In this document: in pieces, positions 11,441-22,461 of the stretch
Layout: every line of letters begins with the position of its first letter
Numbering within the stretch: the first letter of the stretch is position 1
DNA from: Marisa cornuarietis
Lineage: Eukaryota; Mollusca; Gastropoda; Architaenioglossa; Ampullariidae
Assembly: GCA_004794655.1 (NCBI GenBank)
Contig: SMMW01000641.1
Location: 1 to 64,000 of the forward strand
Direction of reading: 5' to 3'
Length of the DNA stretch: 64,000 bases
The notes under the pieces: generated by a model
Told to the model about the DNA's origin: nothing
Databases searched by the model: none
What the model saw: only the letters and a program-made list of their open reading frames with translations
Translations under genes and position numbers: made by a program

Positions 11441-14432
11441 GATTCATATAGCGCCTTTCCAAAGATTTGCTCAGAGCTCTTTACATAAATCATACATAGA
11501 CTAAATCATTAACAACTAGGCACCTTCATTCACATATAATAGACTCGCTCACTTGTACAACACGCACTCACTCATACACAAAGTAACTTACAGACACACG
11601 TATACACTCAGGTCAGGACAGGGTGACAGTCAAGTCTCTGTTCTGAAAAGATGTCTTATGTTTGGACTTAAAGGTGGTAAAAGAATCAGAGACGAAGGTT
11701 GATAGGTAATCTGTTCCAAGTTAATGGTGGTTGGTAGGAGACAGACCTGTGTCCATAGTCTCTGTCTTAGTGGGACTCGCAGAAGCTCGGTGTCAGAAGA
11801 TGAGCGAAGAAGTCGTGCGGGTGTAGAGATGGGAGTGGGAGTGAGTTCGGAGATGTACAGAGGACCAGTGACAGAAAGAGCAAAGTAAGTTAAAGCGGGA
11901 AGTTTGTAGACTTCACGGTCCACGACTGGCAACCAGTGAAAATGATAGATGATATATGTTCATATCTAGATGGTCTGCACATGAGGCGAGCATCGTTATT
12001 CTGGATACTTTGAAGTCTGTCAAGAACATATTTGGGAATTTCAACTAAAAGAGAATTACAATCGTCCATCGTCGACAGCCCAACGGCACAGATTAGAGTT
12101 GTAGTTGCATCAGTGGTGAAATGGTGACAAACAGAACTGAGCATACGAAGTCCAAGGTAAGAATTTCTGCAGACATTAGAAATATGCTGATGAACAGTCA
12201 AACTCTGATCGAGAATGACACCCAGGCTGCAGACAGAGGTGAAGAAAGGAATAGTTGAGTTGTTTATAGACAGAAACTGAGGGAGAGAAGGATGACAGAA
12301 ATGGTTTTGGACAAGTAAGTAGCAGCTCAGTCTTGTCATCATTCAGTTGCAATCTGTTTTGGGGCATCAAGGACTTACATCATCTATACATTCCTGTGTC
12401 CGTGTCACTCGTCCAGAGAGTTCAGTGAGTGGAGCTGACTGATAAAGCTGTGTATCATCAGCATAACTCACACGTGACATGTCATGGCGTGACATAACAT
12501 CAGACAGAGGGGAGGTATATAACTTGAAATGTATTGGACCCAGCACAGATCCCTGCTGGACACCATTCACACACACATTCTGGGTTCGGTCCAATGAGAT
12601 AGAATCGAAACCAGGACAAAGTAACATGACGAATTACAGGTGTTAATACTAATATTTATAGCAGGAACTGTATATTAAAGTAGTACCTGTATTAATAATA
12701 CATGTACTATATATAGCGGCATCAGTATTGGAACGAATGTGCGTGAAGGCGTCAAATTAATGGTCGGAATGAGTATGTATGAGGTTAACAGATGATCTCA
12801 GAGAGCGGGAATGAAGCAGAAGAGTGGGGCATGTCTGGGTGAAGTTAATGAAATCAGTTTAAATTCTTTTTAAAAGACACACTTTTGTTTGAAATGTAAT
12901 AAAAAGGGTAAAATAATGTTTCCTTAGGTCTCAGGATTTTCTTTAACACATATAATTTAAAATATAAAAGTGTCATGACGAGAGAACAAGGGAGATTAAT
13001 GCTGTGATATTTGAAGACAGCGGATTAAAAAAAAAGTTCAATTTGTAGGAAACCATTCTCGTGATGTGATCAGCATCATCTGAGGATTTCCTGGGATGGG
13101 TGCTAAAAGATTTTAACTATTCATTTGTTTATTGTTATTAATCTCAGATTGAGAGTTCTCTCCCTTCGCCTAACAGACTTTTGTTTTCTGTGTTGTCGTC
13201 ATGCTTCGATTTGGATAAAAAGTGTTGCACCTTCATATTTGCGTGTGCATCTGCTGCGTTTCCTCCCCTCTTGTGATTTGTATCTGGATTTCAATAATAC
13301 TATGCTGAAATTCGAGCTGGTTGTATCTATTACCTGGATTTCCACTTGCTTTAAACTGAAGTGACGATCACCTTTTTTGTAGTTTCATATGATAAAGTTT
13401 CTTAATATTCTCACAATTTCTCACTATATTCTCAGCTTTTCCTGATGTCACTAACCCTTGTCCTCTGGAGTCGTTACCGTTACATCTACAGTAATGGCTC
13501 CTTACTGCCGGAGTGCAGCGAGTCTTGGCCTTGTTCTTCTTTCTCCATCTTTGTGACTATTTCATGATCTTGTTCATGGCAGTGAGCTTGCCTTTTGACT
13601 GAGATATTACACTTGATGAATTCTACCGTATTATTAGTATAGCTCCTGATAGAACAATAACAGTCATGACAAAGGTCAAGTCTCTCAAACATATAATATC
13701 AAACACCTCAAACAATAAAGCAAACATGTATTATTTTTCAACAAGTTGTAGCTGACTGTTGGGGTTCATAAGTACCAACTCTCACAAAATATAAAGTGAC
13801 CAATCTCCAAATTCAAAAATACCTCCGGCTCTTCTTTTACCTCAGACGATATTCGTAAAGCGCATTGAGTCTACATTACAGTGGAGAACAGCACTCGATA
13901 AGTCTCCATTATTAATCACTTTATTGTTATTTAAAACCCCACTGACAGATCATTTGTTTTGTGTTGAAAGAAAGAACACGTGACTGTCCAAACTCTGAGT
14001 GGTGAGGTTGTGACAGAGTGAGACCTACAGAGACCAACCAGCCGAGAAATAGAATATTCCAGAACACTTCTGTTCTTCGCTGATATGTCAAGACTGTGAT
14101 ATGAAGTAGTACATGTGCTCCGTGCCCTGTGTGGCCCTCGTTCTTAGTTTTGTAAACAATGTGTTGTTGGTGATCGTCTTCTTTAGAGTGAAGGACGTGC
14201 GACCAAACAGAATCTTAAGTCCGGTGTTCCGTGTGGTACATTTACCTGTATAGCAATGAGTCAGAATGGGCTACAGCATGTGGCTGTCATTCTTTGTATT
14301 CTTGTCCACTCAAAGGTTTTGAAAATGAAATATTCTTACCTAAAGAATTTTGTAGTGCTGTGATTCTTGCCTGTAATGTTGTGACATCCTGTAACATCCA
14401 GAAAAAAATCACCAGTATGTTGGGAAACACAT

Positions 14433-14485
<53 letters not shown>

Positions 14486-15008
14486 GAGAGAGAGAGGGGG
14501 GAAACACGTATACGATACACAAAATTGCAGGCATACATATGTACTAATTCTCATAAAGAGAGTTCAGTTGTTGACCATGAAAGTCATTGTCATACAGAGA
14601 GTGAGTTCACCTCAGACCATGCAGGTCATTTCATTTGTTACACCGGGGAATATCTGTGTCCAAGCCCTCTAAACAGAAGACAACGCATATTCCCTATTTT
14701 TTTTTTTTAGCTGGTGACAGGCAAGTAATACAGTCACGTGTTTTCACCTGACGCCCAGGATCCCAGAAATGAAATCTTATACTTAAAATACAAATCACAT
14801 GGCTGCAGGTGTTAGATATTATCGCACATTGACAAAGATGTCAAACATCATATAAAGATAATTGTTGTTTGAGTAAGGAAGAGTTGTTTACCTGCGAGAG
14901 ATTGTTGACCACAACTTGTAGTGGACTGACATCGTCTGACCGTTTGACGACATCAGCTGCCATCAGACCCGCAAATGTCAGGGTCACCAAAAGTAACAAG
15001 GTCCTCAT
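10552..15008 (-). CDS. Secreted C1q-domain protein, gene B
   Basis: Paralogue of gene A with coding exons 15008-14892 (117 nt), 14388-14340 (49 nt) and 10958-10552 (407 nt), giving 190 residues. Exon sizes and phases (0, then 1) equal those of gene A. The 39-residue first exon is identical to gene A's. The microexon reads DVTTLQARITALQNSL. The C1q exon has FLGQLP, FDIGDGYNPITG, YSGVYIINYQMYPD, VRVRAGDKLWLET and ends SVTLVTPEA. The last intron is 3.4 kb against 0.5 kb in A: its ends are homologous to A's intron, but the middle holds a LINE (11408-12640) and other DNA. A (ACTC)n run lies directly before the last acceptor. The gene looks intact; whether the satellite-bordered acceptor is used cannot be told from DNA. 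Confidence 0.92.
10969..11066 (-). repeat. (ACTC)n tetranucleotide run at the last acceptor of gene B
   Basis: About 24 tandem units, ACTC as read on the gene strand, end 8 bases before the acceptor CATTACAG of exon 3. Each unit contains CTCAC, which fits the animal branch-point pattern YTNAY. Gene A lacks the array. Confidence 0.95.
11408..12640 (-). mobile_element. 5'-truncated CR1/L2-like LINE inside gene B intron
   Basis: Minus-strand reverse-transcriptase remnant in several frames: NGVQQGSVLGP, then SYADDTQLY (catalytic YADD), NRLQLNDDKTELLL, RLQSIQNNDARLMC, YISELTPTPISTPARLLRSS, and a C-terminus ending RHLFRTET. The 3' end is an (ATT)n tail at 11408-11438. Frameshifts and stops mean it is dead. 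The 5' truncation lies near 12640. It must have entered after the duplication that produced genes A and B, because gene A lacks it. Confidence 0.9.
12640..14030. other. Rest of gene B intron, nothing recognised
   Basis: AT-rich sequence without domain-bearing frames. It is absent from the matching intron of gene A, so it belongs to the inserted DNA. From about 14030 the intron is homologous to gene A's intron again. Confidence 0.4.
14433..14479. repeat. (CA)n/(GA)n microsatellite in gene B intron
   Basis: Dinucleotide CA run followed by a short GA run. It lies just upstream, on the gene strand, of the microexon acceptor of gene B. Confidence 0.95.
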
Positions 15009-15698
15009 GTTGAGATTATTCACGATGATGCACGAGCTTATTGTTTCTGATAAATAGCAAAGCATCACACATATAACTATATATAATTATGAATCATGAT
15101 GAATAACAAACCAATACACATATAATTATATATAATTATGACTCATGATGAATAGCAAAGCATAACACATATAACTATATATAATTATGAATCATGATGA
15201 ATAACAAACCAATACACATATAATTATATATAATTATCAATTACCTTGCTTTGCTGTAAACTACTGAGGAGCCAGTAAAGCACTGTACACTGTACATTGG
15301 TGCCACTCACTTAAAGCTCTCCTAGAGGGAAATATCTTTTCAGCCGAGCTCAGTCCAGTGTTTTAAAATCTCGAGAAGGTTTCTTGTTACCCAACATTAT
15401 AGAGAACATGTGTTGAGCTCTGTTTGACTGGTGACCTGAAGGTCCGACACTGGATTAGTATGGTCATGTCTGTTGTCATAATCATAAGGATCATCCTCTT
15501 CTCGGCCTCTTTCATTTATAGATTGTCAATCAAAATAAAATCACCTAACGCTTAAGTCTTCAACTTTTTTGTCGTCTTTCTTCAAACTGTCCTTTTTTTG
15601 TAATCTCAGAAAACAATTATTGTTTCGTTTCTAGGCATTACTATATCGATATATATATATATAGTTAAAAAATCAAAGATCCTCACAGCAAATCTTAC

Positions 15699-15769
15699 CT
15701 GTAAGAAGGACCGGTTCTGAAAGGCAAGACCAAATTTCGATGACCGATTAAACTCGGCCTTATATGTGT
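15699..15769 (-). promoter_or_regulatory. Candidate TATA promoter and non-coding first exon, gene B
   Basis: The minus strand shows CACATATAAGG, then CCGAG, then a leader sharing AATCGG and TCTTGCCT with gene A, ending at donor TTACAG|GTAAGA. Same spacing as genes A and C. Confidence 0.6.
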
Positions 15770-15949
15770 GTGTGTGGCGCTGCCAATCACGTGGTACACA
15801 TACCACATTTTTTTCCCTAGTCGTCATCTACTTCATTTCTATCAACTGTGACTGACCTTACAAGTTAGAGTGTACTTTGTGTACTTTGTCCAGTACTGTG
15901 AGGCTGACTTTATCAGCTACCCTGTGTCATATGATAACTAGGTTATAGG

Positions 15950-17400
15950 GCTATAGTGTTGGTGTCACACTTCTGCTTTAAGCACGAGTCGTGCGTACGC
16001 GCGGTCAGACAGACTAGCATAAGGTCGAATAGATAGCTTGGGAAACGAGTTAGCTTGTAAGGCAGTGTTACGGCAACAGCCGCCTCGTTGGTGCCAGCCA
16101 CAGTAGTGGACAAAAGGACCAGGTGGGCTTCACCACCGTGTATCTCTTTGAGATCAGTCAGGTCGAGGGACTGGATGGCCGCTTACGTCAGCACTAGCGC
16201 AGGACAGAAGCGGGTAACGGCGGTTGTCGCCGCAGGGGGGTTCTTTCAAGAGGAGAGATCACAGGCCACGGTGTGGCCGTTAATTACGGGTACCTAGCGT
16301 GGGTCAACAGCGCTTCTGGTTATTGTCCTTGACTGGACACCAGTAGTGAATAGAGAGGCAGACGTGATGACGCCGTCGTCAGATCGCGTCACTAGCAGAG
16401 TGGGCAGGGATAAGTCAGGACTGACCACCTGTCTGTCATGTGCTAGCTAGGTAGTGATTGGATGTAGCTATGTAGCAGAATGTTGGAAGGAAGAGTGTAT
16501 GTATGCTTGACCAATCGTGAGAGAGAATGATCCTCACGGATGAGGATTTAGCATAGAGACCGGCGAGAACTCGCGGTCTTCGCACTGGAACCTCGAGGGA
16601 GAAGGTTGTAGCAGAGATCTGTTCAAGGCTGTTCACATTCTCCGCTGAGAGTTAGTCTGGAATCGTGACTACTTCAGCACAACCGACTCCAGAGGTGTGT
16701 TAAGACCCACTCTTGGTACAGAGTTCACAACGTTTGTATCACCAGTTGCTGTCGGTCGTAGACAGCAGAGGTAAAGCTGGTAGAGAAGCGTTGGTCCTCA
16801 GGCGCGGTTAAGCTCTGATCGCAGTCCGGCCTTGAGGACGAGTCACGTGGTGGCACGTGGCAGTGCCAGAGTCTCTGTGTTCGTGGAAAAGGCAGCAACG
16901 ACTGGCGGAGTGACATCTACGGATTTTCAGACGTCAAGACATCGGAGGGCCCTCCACACCGCGAGAGACATTCTTGTGTAGAGAGATAAGTGACGAGTGT
17001 AGTGTGGTGTGTAGTAGTTAAGCTATTAGTCAGTGACTCACGTTATCTGGATTAGGAGCAGAAATACCGGGAAGCCTAGAGAGCGAGCTAACGTTAAAAT
17101 TTGCAGCATTTGTATCTTTTATGTTCATTGTGGTCAAACTCTCGATATTAATAATTGTTTTAATATACTAAATTGCCTTGTGTTGTTCTTGGGGAGGTAC
17201 GCTGGGGGCTCGAGTCAGTGAATCTTTATTTGCAAGTTAGTATAAGTGTGTGCGTACACGTACATGTCGGCGTGAGTTGGTGGAGGTGTCGAGAGTGTGA
17301 TTAGCCCGAGGCGACGGCAATCGCAACCTCTGACTATCTTCGCGTGCTCTTTCCCCGGAGTTCACGACATCTTCAGCCACAATCTGTCCCAAGTCCCGAC
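15950..17400. other. GC-rich insert, possibly LTR-retrotransposon derived
   Basis: This stretch is clearly more GC-rich than its surroundings and has only short frames. Its 3' part (17031-17245) is shared with 54968-55215. At 17201 it has TGGGGGCTCG, the first ten bases expected of a primer-binding site for tRNA-Pro, in both copies preceded by an AT-rich stretch like an LTR end. No gag or pol frame is seen, so the LTR reading is weak. Confidence 0.3.
17031..17245. repeat. Dispersed repeat R3, copy 1
   Basis: Shares TTATCTGGATTAG, an AT-rich middle with TCTTTTATGTTCA, AATTGCCTTGTGTT and GTACGCTGGGGGCTCG with 54968-55215 in the same orientation. Confidence 0.6.
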
Positions 17401-18680
17401 TCGCAGGGACAAGACTGATTCTCAGGAGCTTGTGTAGGTATGTAATGTTGGAGCAATATTTTGTTTGTCCTCAAATACAAACTCTTAGGACTTACCATAT
17501 TTTTTGTCTCACAGCAACGGTATATCAGTCTCAAATGATTCTAAAACGTGTGTCTGTCTCTTGAAATTCTAAAAAAATAAATGTGATGAAGAGAAGATGG
17601 AAGTCAATTCTTTTCTTTAATTAAACGTTTCCCTCTTCAAAACATTTAGTGCGGCTTTTAGAGGAAGGGAGAGTCGTCTCCGGAGGTCCGTCATCATCTT
17701 ATCTCTTGTTAAGTTTTTCCAGGACATAATATAGAGCCATTGGGATAGCGAGAGAGAAAGAAACAGAGCAAAATCAAAACAATGTAGCACCACCTCAAGA
17801 AATACAACAAACCGATCAACTCCAAGCCAGATCACTGGGGTGTGTCTCTAGAAATAGTTTGGAGGACGTTAGCAGCAGCAATGAAATAGATGTTTAGTCA
17901 CAGATCTTATCTATGAGCACAGCATTGTTTAGCAACAGATAATATCCGGTAGCAGAGCAAGTGATTTTTCCCCCTTTTTTTAGCAATTTTTGTACGCTTT
18001 TTTTAATTTTTGACAGCAAATGTGTCCCCACAACCTGTTAACCCGCATGAAGCGGTCTGAAAACGCAGGGTCAGACAGGTTATCGGGGTCAATTTTGTGC
18101 ACCTTCCCGCTTCTAGAGAAAAGAATTCTTGGTCATTACAATTAATTTACCGTTAAGTTAAATTAAGTAAAAATGAGAGATAATCTTTAAAAGTATTTTA
18201 ATCGAGGCACTTAGCAGCAATCATCACCATTCACTCTAGTAAAACGAGGAAACTATTTGCAATTCAAAGTTCATGTCTGTTAGACCTCCTGTTGCGAACT
18301 ATTGTATTGTCTAGAGATCCATTAAACTGTAAACTGTTGTGTTGTGGATTATTTGATTGTCTATGCATCCATTGAATTGTCAACTGAACAAGCCTGAATG
18401 TCTCACCTGTTTCACATCATTTAATCCATTTATTCCTCAGGCTTATATTATCGACGAGTAGAGAAAAGCGGGAAAGAGGTTTAAAGTCTATAGGGTTGGT
18501 GTGTGTCACAGATAAGTCACAAAGTGTGTCTTCTTGATGCAGACGTTCTTTGGCTCCGTCATCACGTTTCAGAAACCCCGAGCAGCGCGTGCGGAACGAG
18601 CGACTGTAAAAGCTTATCTGTGAAGTCTTTGTGAGAAAAAATATAGAAGTTTTAGAAGGATTGGCGGAGGTGTATAGATA
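17400..18680. other. Intergenic, nothing recognised
   Basis: AT-rich sequence without recognisable exons, up to the hAT element. Around 18250-18400 there are two weakly similar stretches (ATTGTCTA-GATCCATTAAACTG-like). Confidence 0.4.
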
Positions 18681-18688
18681 CCGAAATC

Positions 18689-19798
18689 CAGCGGCGTGCG
18701 GTGAGGTTTCCCACTGGGGACCAGCTAGGGGACTGGGGGAGTGGGGCAGTAAGCTACTCGTTTTCCTGTATTTCTCTTGCCGCCTCAATATGTATCTCGT
18801 ACTACGTAAACAGCAATACAAGTAATCGACGAACAAATCAGGTTTAATAATAATGTTGATTATAAGATCATGATTATGTGAAAATACCAGATAATTTTGT
18901 AGATAACATATAAAAGCGTTAAATGACATTAGAAAGGGGAAATAGTCGAAAACAAGCGAGACGATGTAACCTGTTAAGTAGGTTAGATTACACGCTATGT
19001 AAAAAATAAAAATACCCTCTTTCAAACGCAATAACTGTTATTACTAAGCTAAAGCAATTTCTATCACCTGTGAGTCTAAAATATCTATATTTCGATATCA
19101 ATGTATGATGGTAGAAATTAGTTGTCTATCGATTTGACTTTACACAGAGAGATTATACGGTCTCGCTTAGTAATCAGTTGGTCTTCATGAAAGGTTTGAC
19201 AGATGATTCATCATATTTGAGAAAAAAGAAATACTCGGGATTCGAACGCAATACCTTTTAGAGAAAAGGCGCTGCATCACAGAAGCATTGCTGTTGTTAT
19301 TTGTAAACTAACCTGTTTAACAGGCTACATCGTCTCGGTTGTTTTAAACCATCATTTATTTCACCTTTACCTGTCACTAGTTTTAGGTATTGAGTTATGT
19401 TGTCTGTCACCATTAACTGTATGCAGCCCTTCATAATGTTTAAACGTCGTTGAGCTTAGCGCTATAGCAAGTTTCATAGCTGGCAAAGACTGATTGAAAG
19501 CAATGTTACACTGAGCCATCGCGGGCACCTGATGACGTATTGAAGGGAACAGTTTTTGTCAACAGAGTCCCCCTCCATTTACAAAAAGATTGTTGTTTTC
19601 AGTCAGTCCTGAGTTAAGTACGCTCACTGGACACCAACATGCACTACGGTTTGAAGAGGGGCAAGACACATTTTTCACCGGCGCTTTTCAATATTTCTAA
19701 AACGCTTTATGTTAAAATATCGTCAAATAAAAAAATGATTACTTGTGACTCTTATTGGACTAGCCTAGTCCCCCGTGTCCACGGACAGCACGCCACTG
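18689..19798. mobile_element. Non-autonomous hAT transposon with intact target duplication
   Basis: Left end CAGCGGCGTGC and right end GCACGCCACTG form 11-bp terminal inverted repeats with one mismatch. They are flanked by a perfect 8-bp direct repeat CCGAAATC (18681-18688 and 19799-19806), the target-site size of the hAT superfamily. The 1110-bp element encodes no transposase I can recognise. The 204-codon minus-strand frame at 18417-19031 crosses its left end, so it is not a gene of the element. Confidence 0.88.
19232..19300 (-). repeat. tRNA-like fragment inside the hAT element
   Basis: On the minus strand GCGTTCGAATCCCGAG resembles a tRNA T-arm/B box, preceded by a stem-loop like an anticodon arm. 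The acceptor stem is not convincing. Probably a decayed tRNA-derived fragment, not a tRNA gene. Confidence 0.3.
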
Positions 19799-19819
19799 CC
19801 GAAATCAGTCAGCTCTTCG

Positions 19820-21180
19820 CTCTTCGTCGGGAAATGGCAGCCGCTAGGTGTGGGGAGTGGAGCTGTGCCTTCCCACCCCTGTTAAATATATTGTAACATT
19901 GCTAACTAGGTATAGTTTGGGGGGAACCCATAGACACTGGAGAGCTCAAGCTTTGTCAGCTACATAAAATGACCTCTGGATTGAGAGGCGGCACCTTGAG
20001 ACTCACCTGACTCACCATCTCACACAAGTGACGCCTACATCGTAGTGAACGGGAATTAACTTCAACCTGTAAGGGTGGGTTTCCGTTCTGGAATGTATGT
20101 AAGTCAAGGGACGTAAGTCGACTACAGGGCGACGACATTATCTTCTCGTAGAAAACCTGTATTGAGCCTCGAGCCCAAAGCGACCGTTTAAAACGGAACG
20201 GTTGCATTTGATGGGAATTATAGTTGATTCACCCTTGACTTTGCATTACGAGGGACAGGAAAAGGAAACCAGATTACTGACTAACCATGTGGACATGTGC
20301 TTTGAGATTGTGATTAGGTATCCACATTACATTGTATGGAGAAGTTTAAAACTAAATCATCTAAGTTTCATCAAATACACATGACAAGCTATTTACAGAA
20401 TACAGATTTAGTAAAACAAATTTCAGCAAAATATGTCTGGTCACATGGTCCCAAAAGATGCATAAGCAGTAAAGAATATATCTTGTATTAAACGGTGCAT
20501 CAACAAGATTAAAATCAAGAGTTTCAGATTTGAAAATATTTCAAACTACTACAATGACAGACAGACTGGCAGCTATGAATATATTAAACATGTGTGGAAC
20601 AATTAAAACTAAAGGCGAGCAAATGAAGAAACAGTACAAACTTCCTTTGAATCAGGATTTAGAGTAACATGTCTAGCGATAACCAAACAACTCGAGGTAC
20701 AGATGGATAAGTATAGCAAATAACATGTTTCATTGTAGACAACGTATGGAATATAAAATGGAGTAGATATACAAAAAGATCAAATTTAAATACATTTTAA
20801 GTGACAGCAAAAGATGGACCAGTAGCAGTGATGTATAATGAGCTATATTTAGCGGTGAAAGTGGGGTACCTTTATAGGTGTTAAAAGAAAGAAAGTGCGC
20901 TTCTGCTTGTTTATGCGACTTGCAGTGTACGTGGCAGTTTTAATTTGTTTGGTTGGCGTCTGTTGCGGAAAAATATCTTTTTCATTCAGAGATGGTTGAC
21001 ATTTAAAAAAATATTTTTTTGCGATTGCTCTAAGACATCATAGCGGACGACTTTCCGGTAAGATGTCTGAACTTCTATCTCGCGCATAAATACAAGAACG
21101 TGAGGCCATGTTTCGAGGGTTCTGATTGGTTGATCTTTGAACTTCTTGTCCCATATGCAAATGAACCAGCCTCGTTCGGT
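19820..21180. other. Intergenic, nothing recognised
   Basis: AT-rich, with no domain-bearing frame, RNA gene or clear repeat found. Confidence 0.4.
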
Positions 21181-21185
21181 ACAGA

Positions 21186-21385
21186 AATCTTTCTGTAGCT
21201 AGAGAAATCTCTCTGTCTGTAGAGAAATCTTTCTGTCTGTAGAGAAATCTCTCTGTAGTTACAGAACTCCTTCTGTACGTACAGAACTCATTCTCTACTT
21301 ATAGAATGCATTCTGTAGTTAAAGAACTCAGTCTGTAAGTCTGTAACTACAGAATGCATTCTCTAGCTAGAGAGATAAAGTAGAG
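21186..21385. repeat. Diverged tandem repeat with self-complementary units
   Basis: About eight units of 22-24 bp built on TCTGTAGCTAGAGAAATC, drifting to TCTGTAGTTACAGAACTC. Units contain inverted pairs (CTCTAGCTAGAGAG), so the array could fold. Confidence 0.8.
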
Positions 21386-21399
21386 AAACTTCCCCTCTT

Positions 21400-21590
21400 G
21401 GCGCCCCATACAGCACACAATGATAATCTAAAGAGAGCACATTTGAGACACTGACCCTGCGTATGACCTGATCAATAGGTCTGTGCACCACCCAATCCAG
21501 AATATGATTTTTTACGTGAGTGGGCTCGGTGACTGACTGGGTGAACTGGAAGACATCGAGCAGGTCCGTGATCCTTTTGATATACAGATG
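21400..21590 (-). mobile_element. LINE endonuclease-domain fragment
   Basis: A 63-codon open minus-strand frame reads ITDLLDVFQFTQSVTEPTH, then HILDWVVHRPID, then VSVSNVLSLDYHCV. This is the C-terminal part of the apurinic endonuclease domain of CR1/Jockey-type LINEs (usual pattern PTH..GHTLDLV...D...SDH..V). The SDH catalytic signature is altered to LDYH, and no reverse transcriptase follows. Confidence 0.75.
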
Positions 21591-21999
21591 TTTTTTTCAT
21601 CACCTACGACCACAGGTTAAAGTTGGCGTTGAAGAAAGCTGAAGTCATTACAGCTGCTGACCCGGTGTTCCGTCCACACTGACGTCGTGCCGAGAAGTCT
21701 CGCAATGTTCTCGTTTCTCTACTGAACTTTGTACATTCGCACAGTTGCATACAAGGGTTGGCATTGGTCAACCACTCATGTAGCATCCTTCATCCACTCA
21801 GCAAGTAGTGAGCACAGACAAGAGGAAGACACCACCCTCATTGACCCTCTGCCCCGCTACAGGTGGCAGGTGGGACAAGTGACTAATCCTCCCCCCTCAC
21901 TCGGTCCTGCCAGGTAGTGTGGGAGAACCCTCAGGTCTTACTCTCTGCCCTGGATGTCATTAACCAACTGGTCGCTCTTGGCGTGCTATAGCCATTTAA

Positions 22000-22440
22000 G
22001 GCTGTCTACCTCAAATAAAATCTCTTTAAGCTGGTACATACACCCTCTTTTTTTACCTAAGTGGTCTCTGACTTGTCAACAAGCTACACTAGACCTTAAA
22101 TGTGGGCGATGCTATGTCTCTTCTAGATTTACCACATGACACCAGGTATTCCTACTTTTAAATCTCCTCAAGGCGTGTTACACATACAAAGCAGAGGTCT
22201 GTAAATACAGACACAAATCACACAAAGTATGTATTCATACGATGATAGGATATATTAGCAAATACACAGGAAGATTTTAGCAGCCGCAAATGCAATCAGT
22301 AAAATTGAATCCTGAAAAGGAAATCATGGCACAATTTAAAAAAAGCTCCACGAGTAAGGTTGACATACAAAAGATCTGATTGTTAAACATTCAACAGTCT
22401 TAAGCCTCCATGTTTCCATACGTTCCTGTGTCACAACGCA
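22000..22440. other. 3' flank of C1q gene C
   Basis: No exon or repeat recognised. Transcript end of gene C expected here on the minus strand, but no clear AATAAA was found near the stop. Confidence 0.4.
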
Positions 22441-22461
22441 TTGAAGCAAATCATGGTATAA

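Noticed and set aside
18417..19031. 204-codon minus-strand frame
   Set aside because: It crosses the left end of a hAT element, has no domain, and has a biased AT-rich composition.
19232..19300. tRNA gene
   Set aside because: The T-arm resembles a tRNA but the acceptor and D arms do not pair convincingly.
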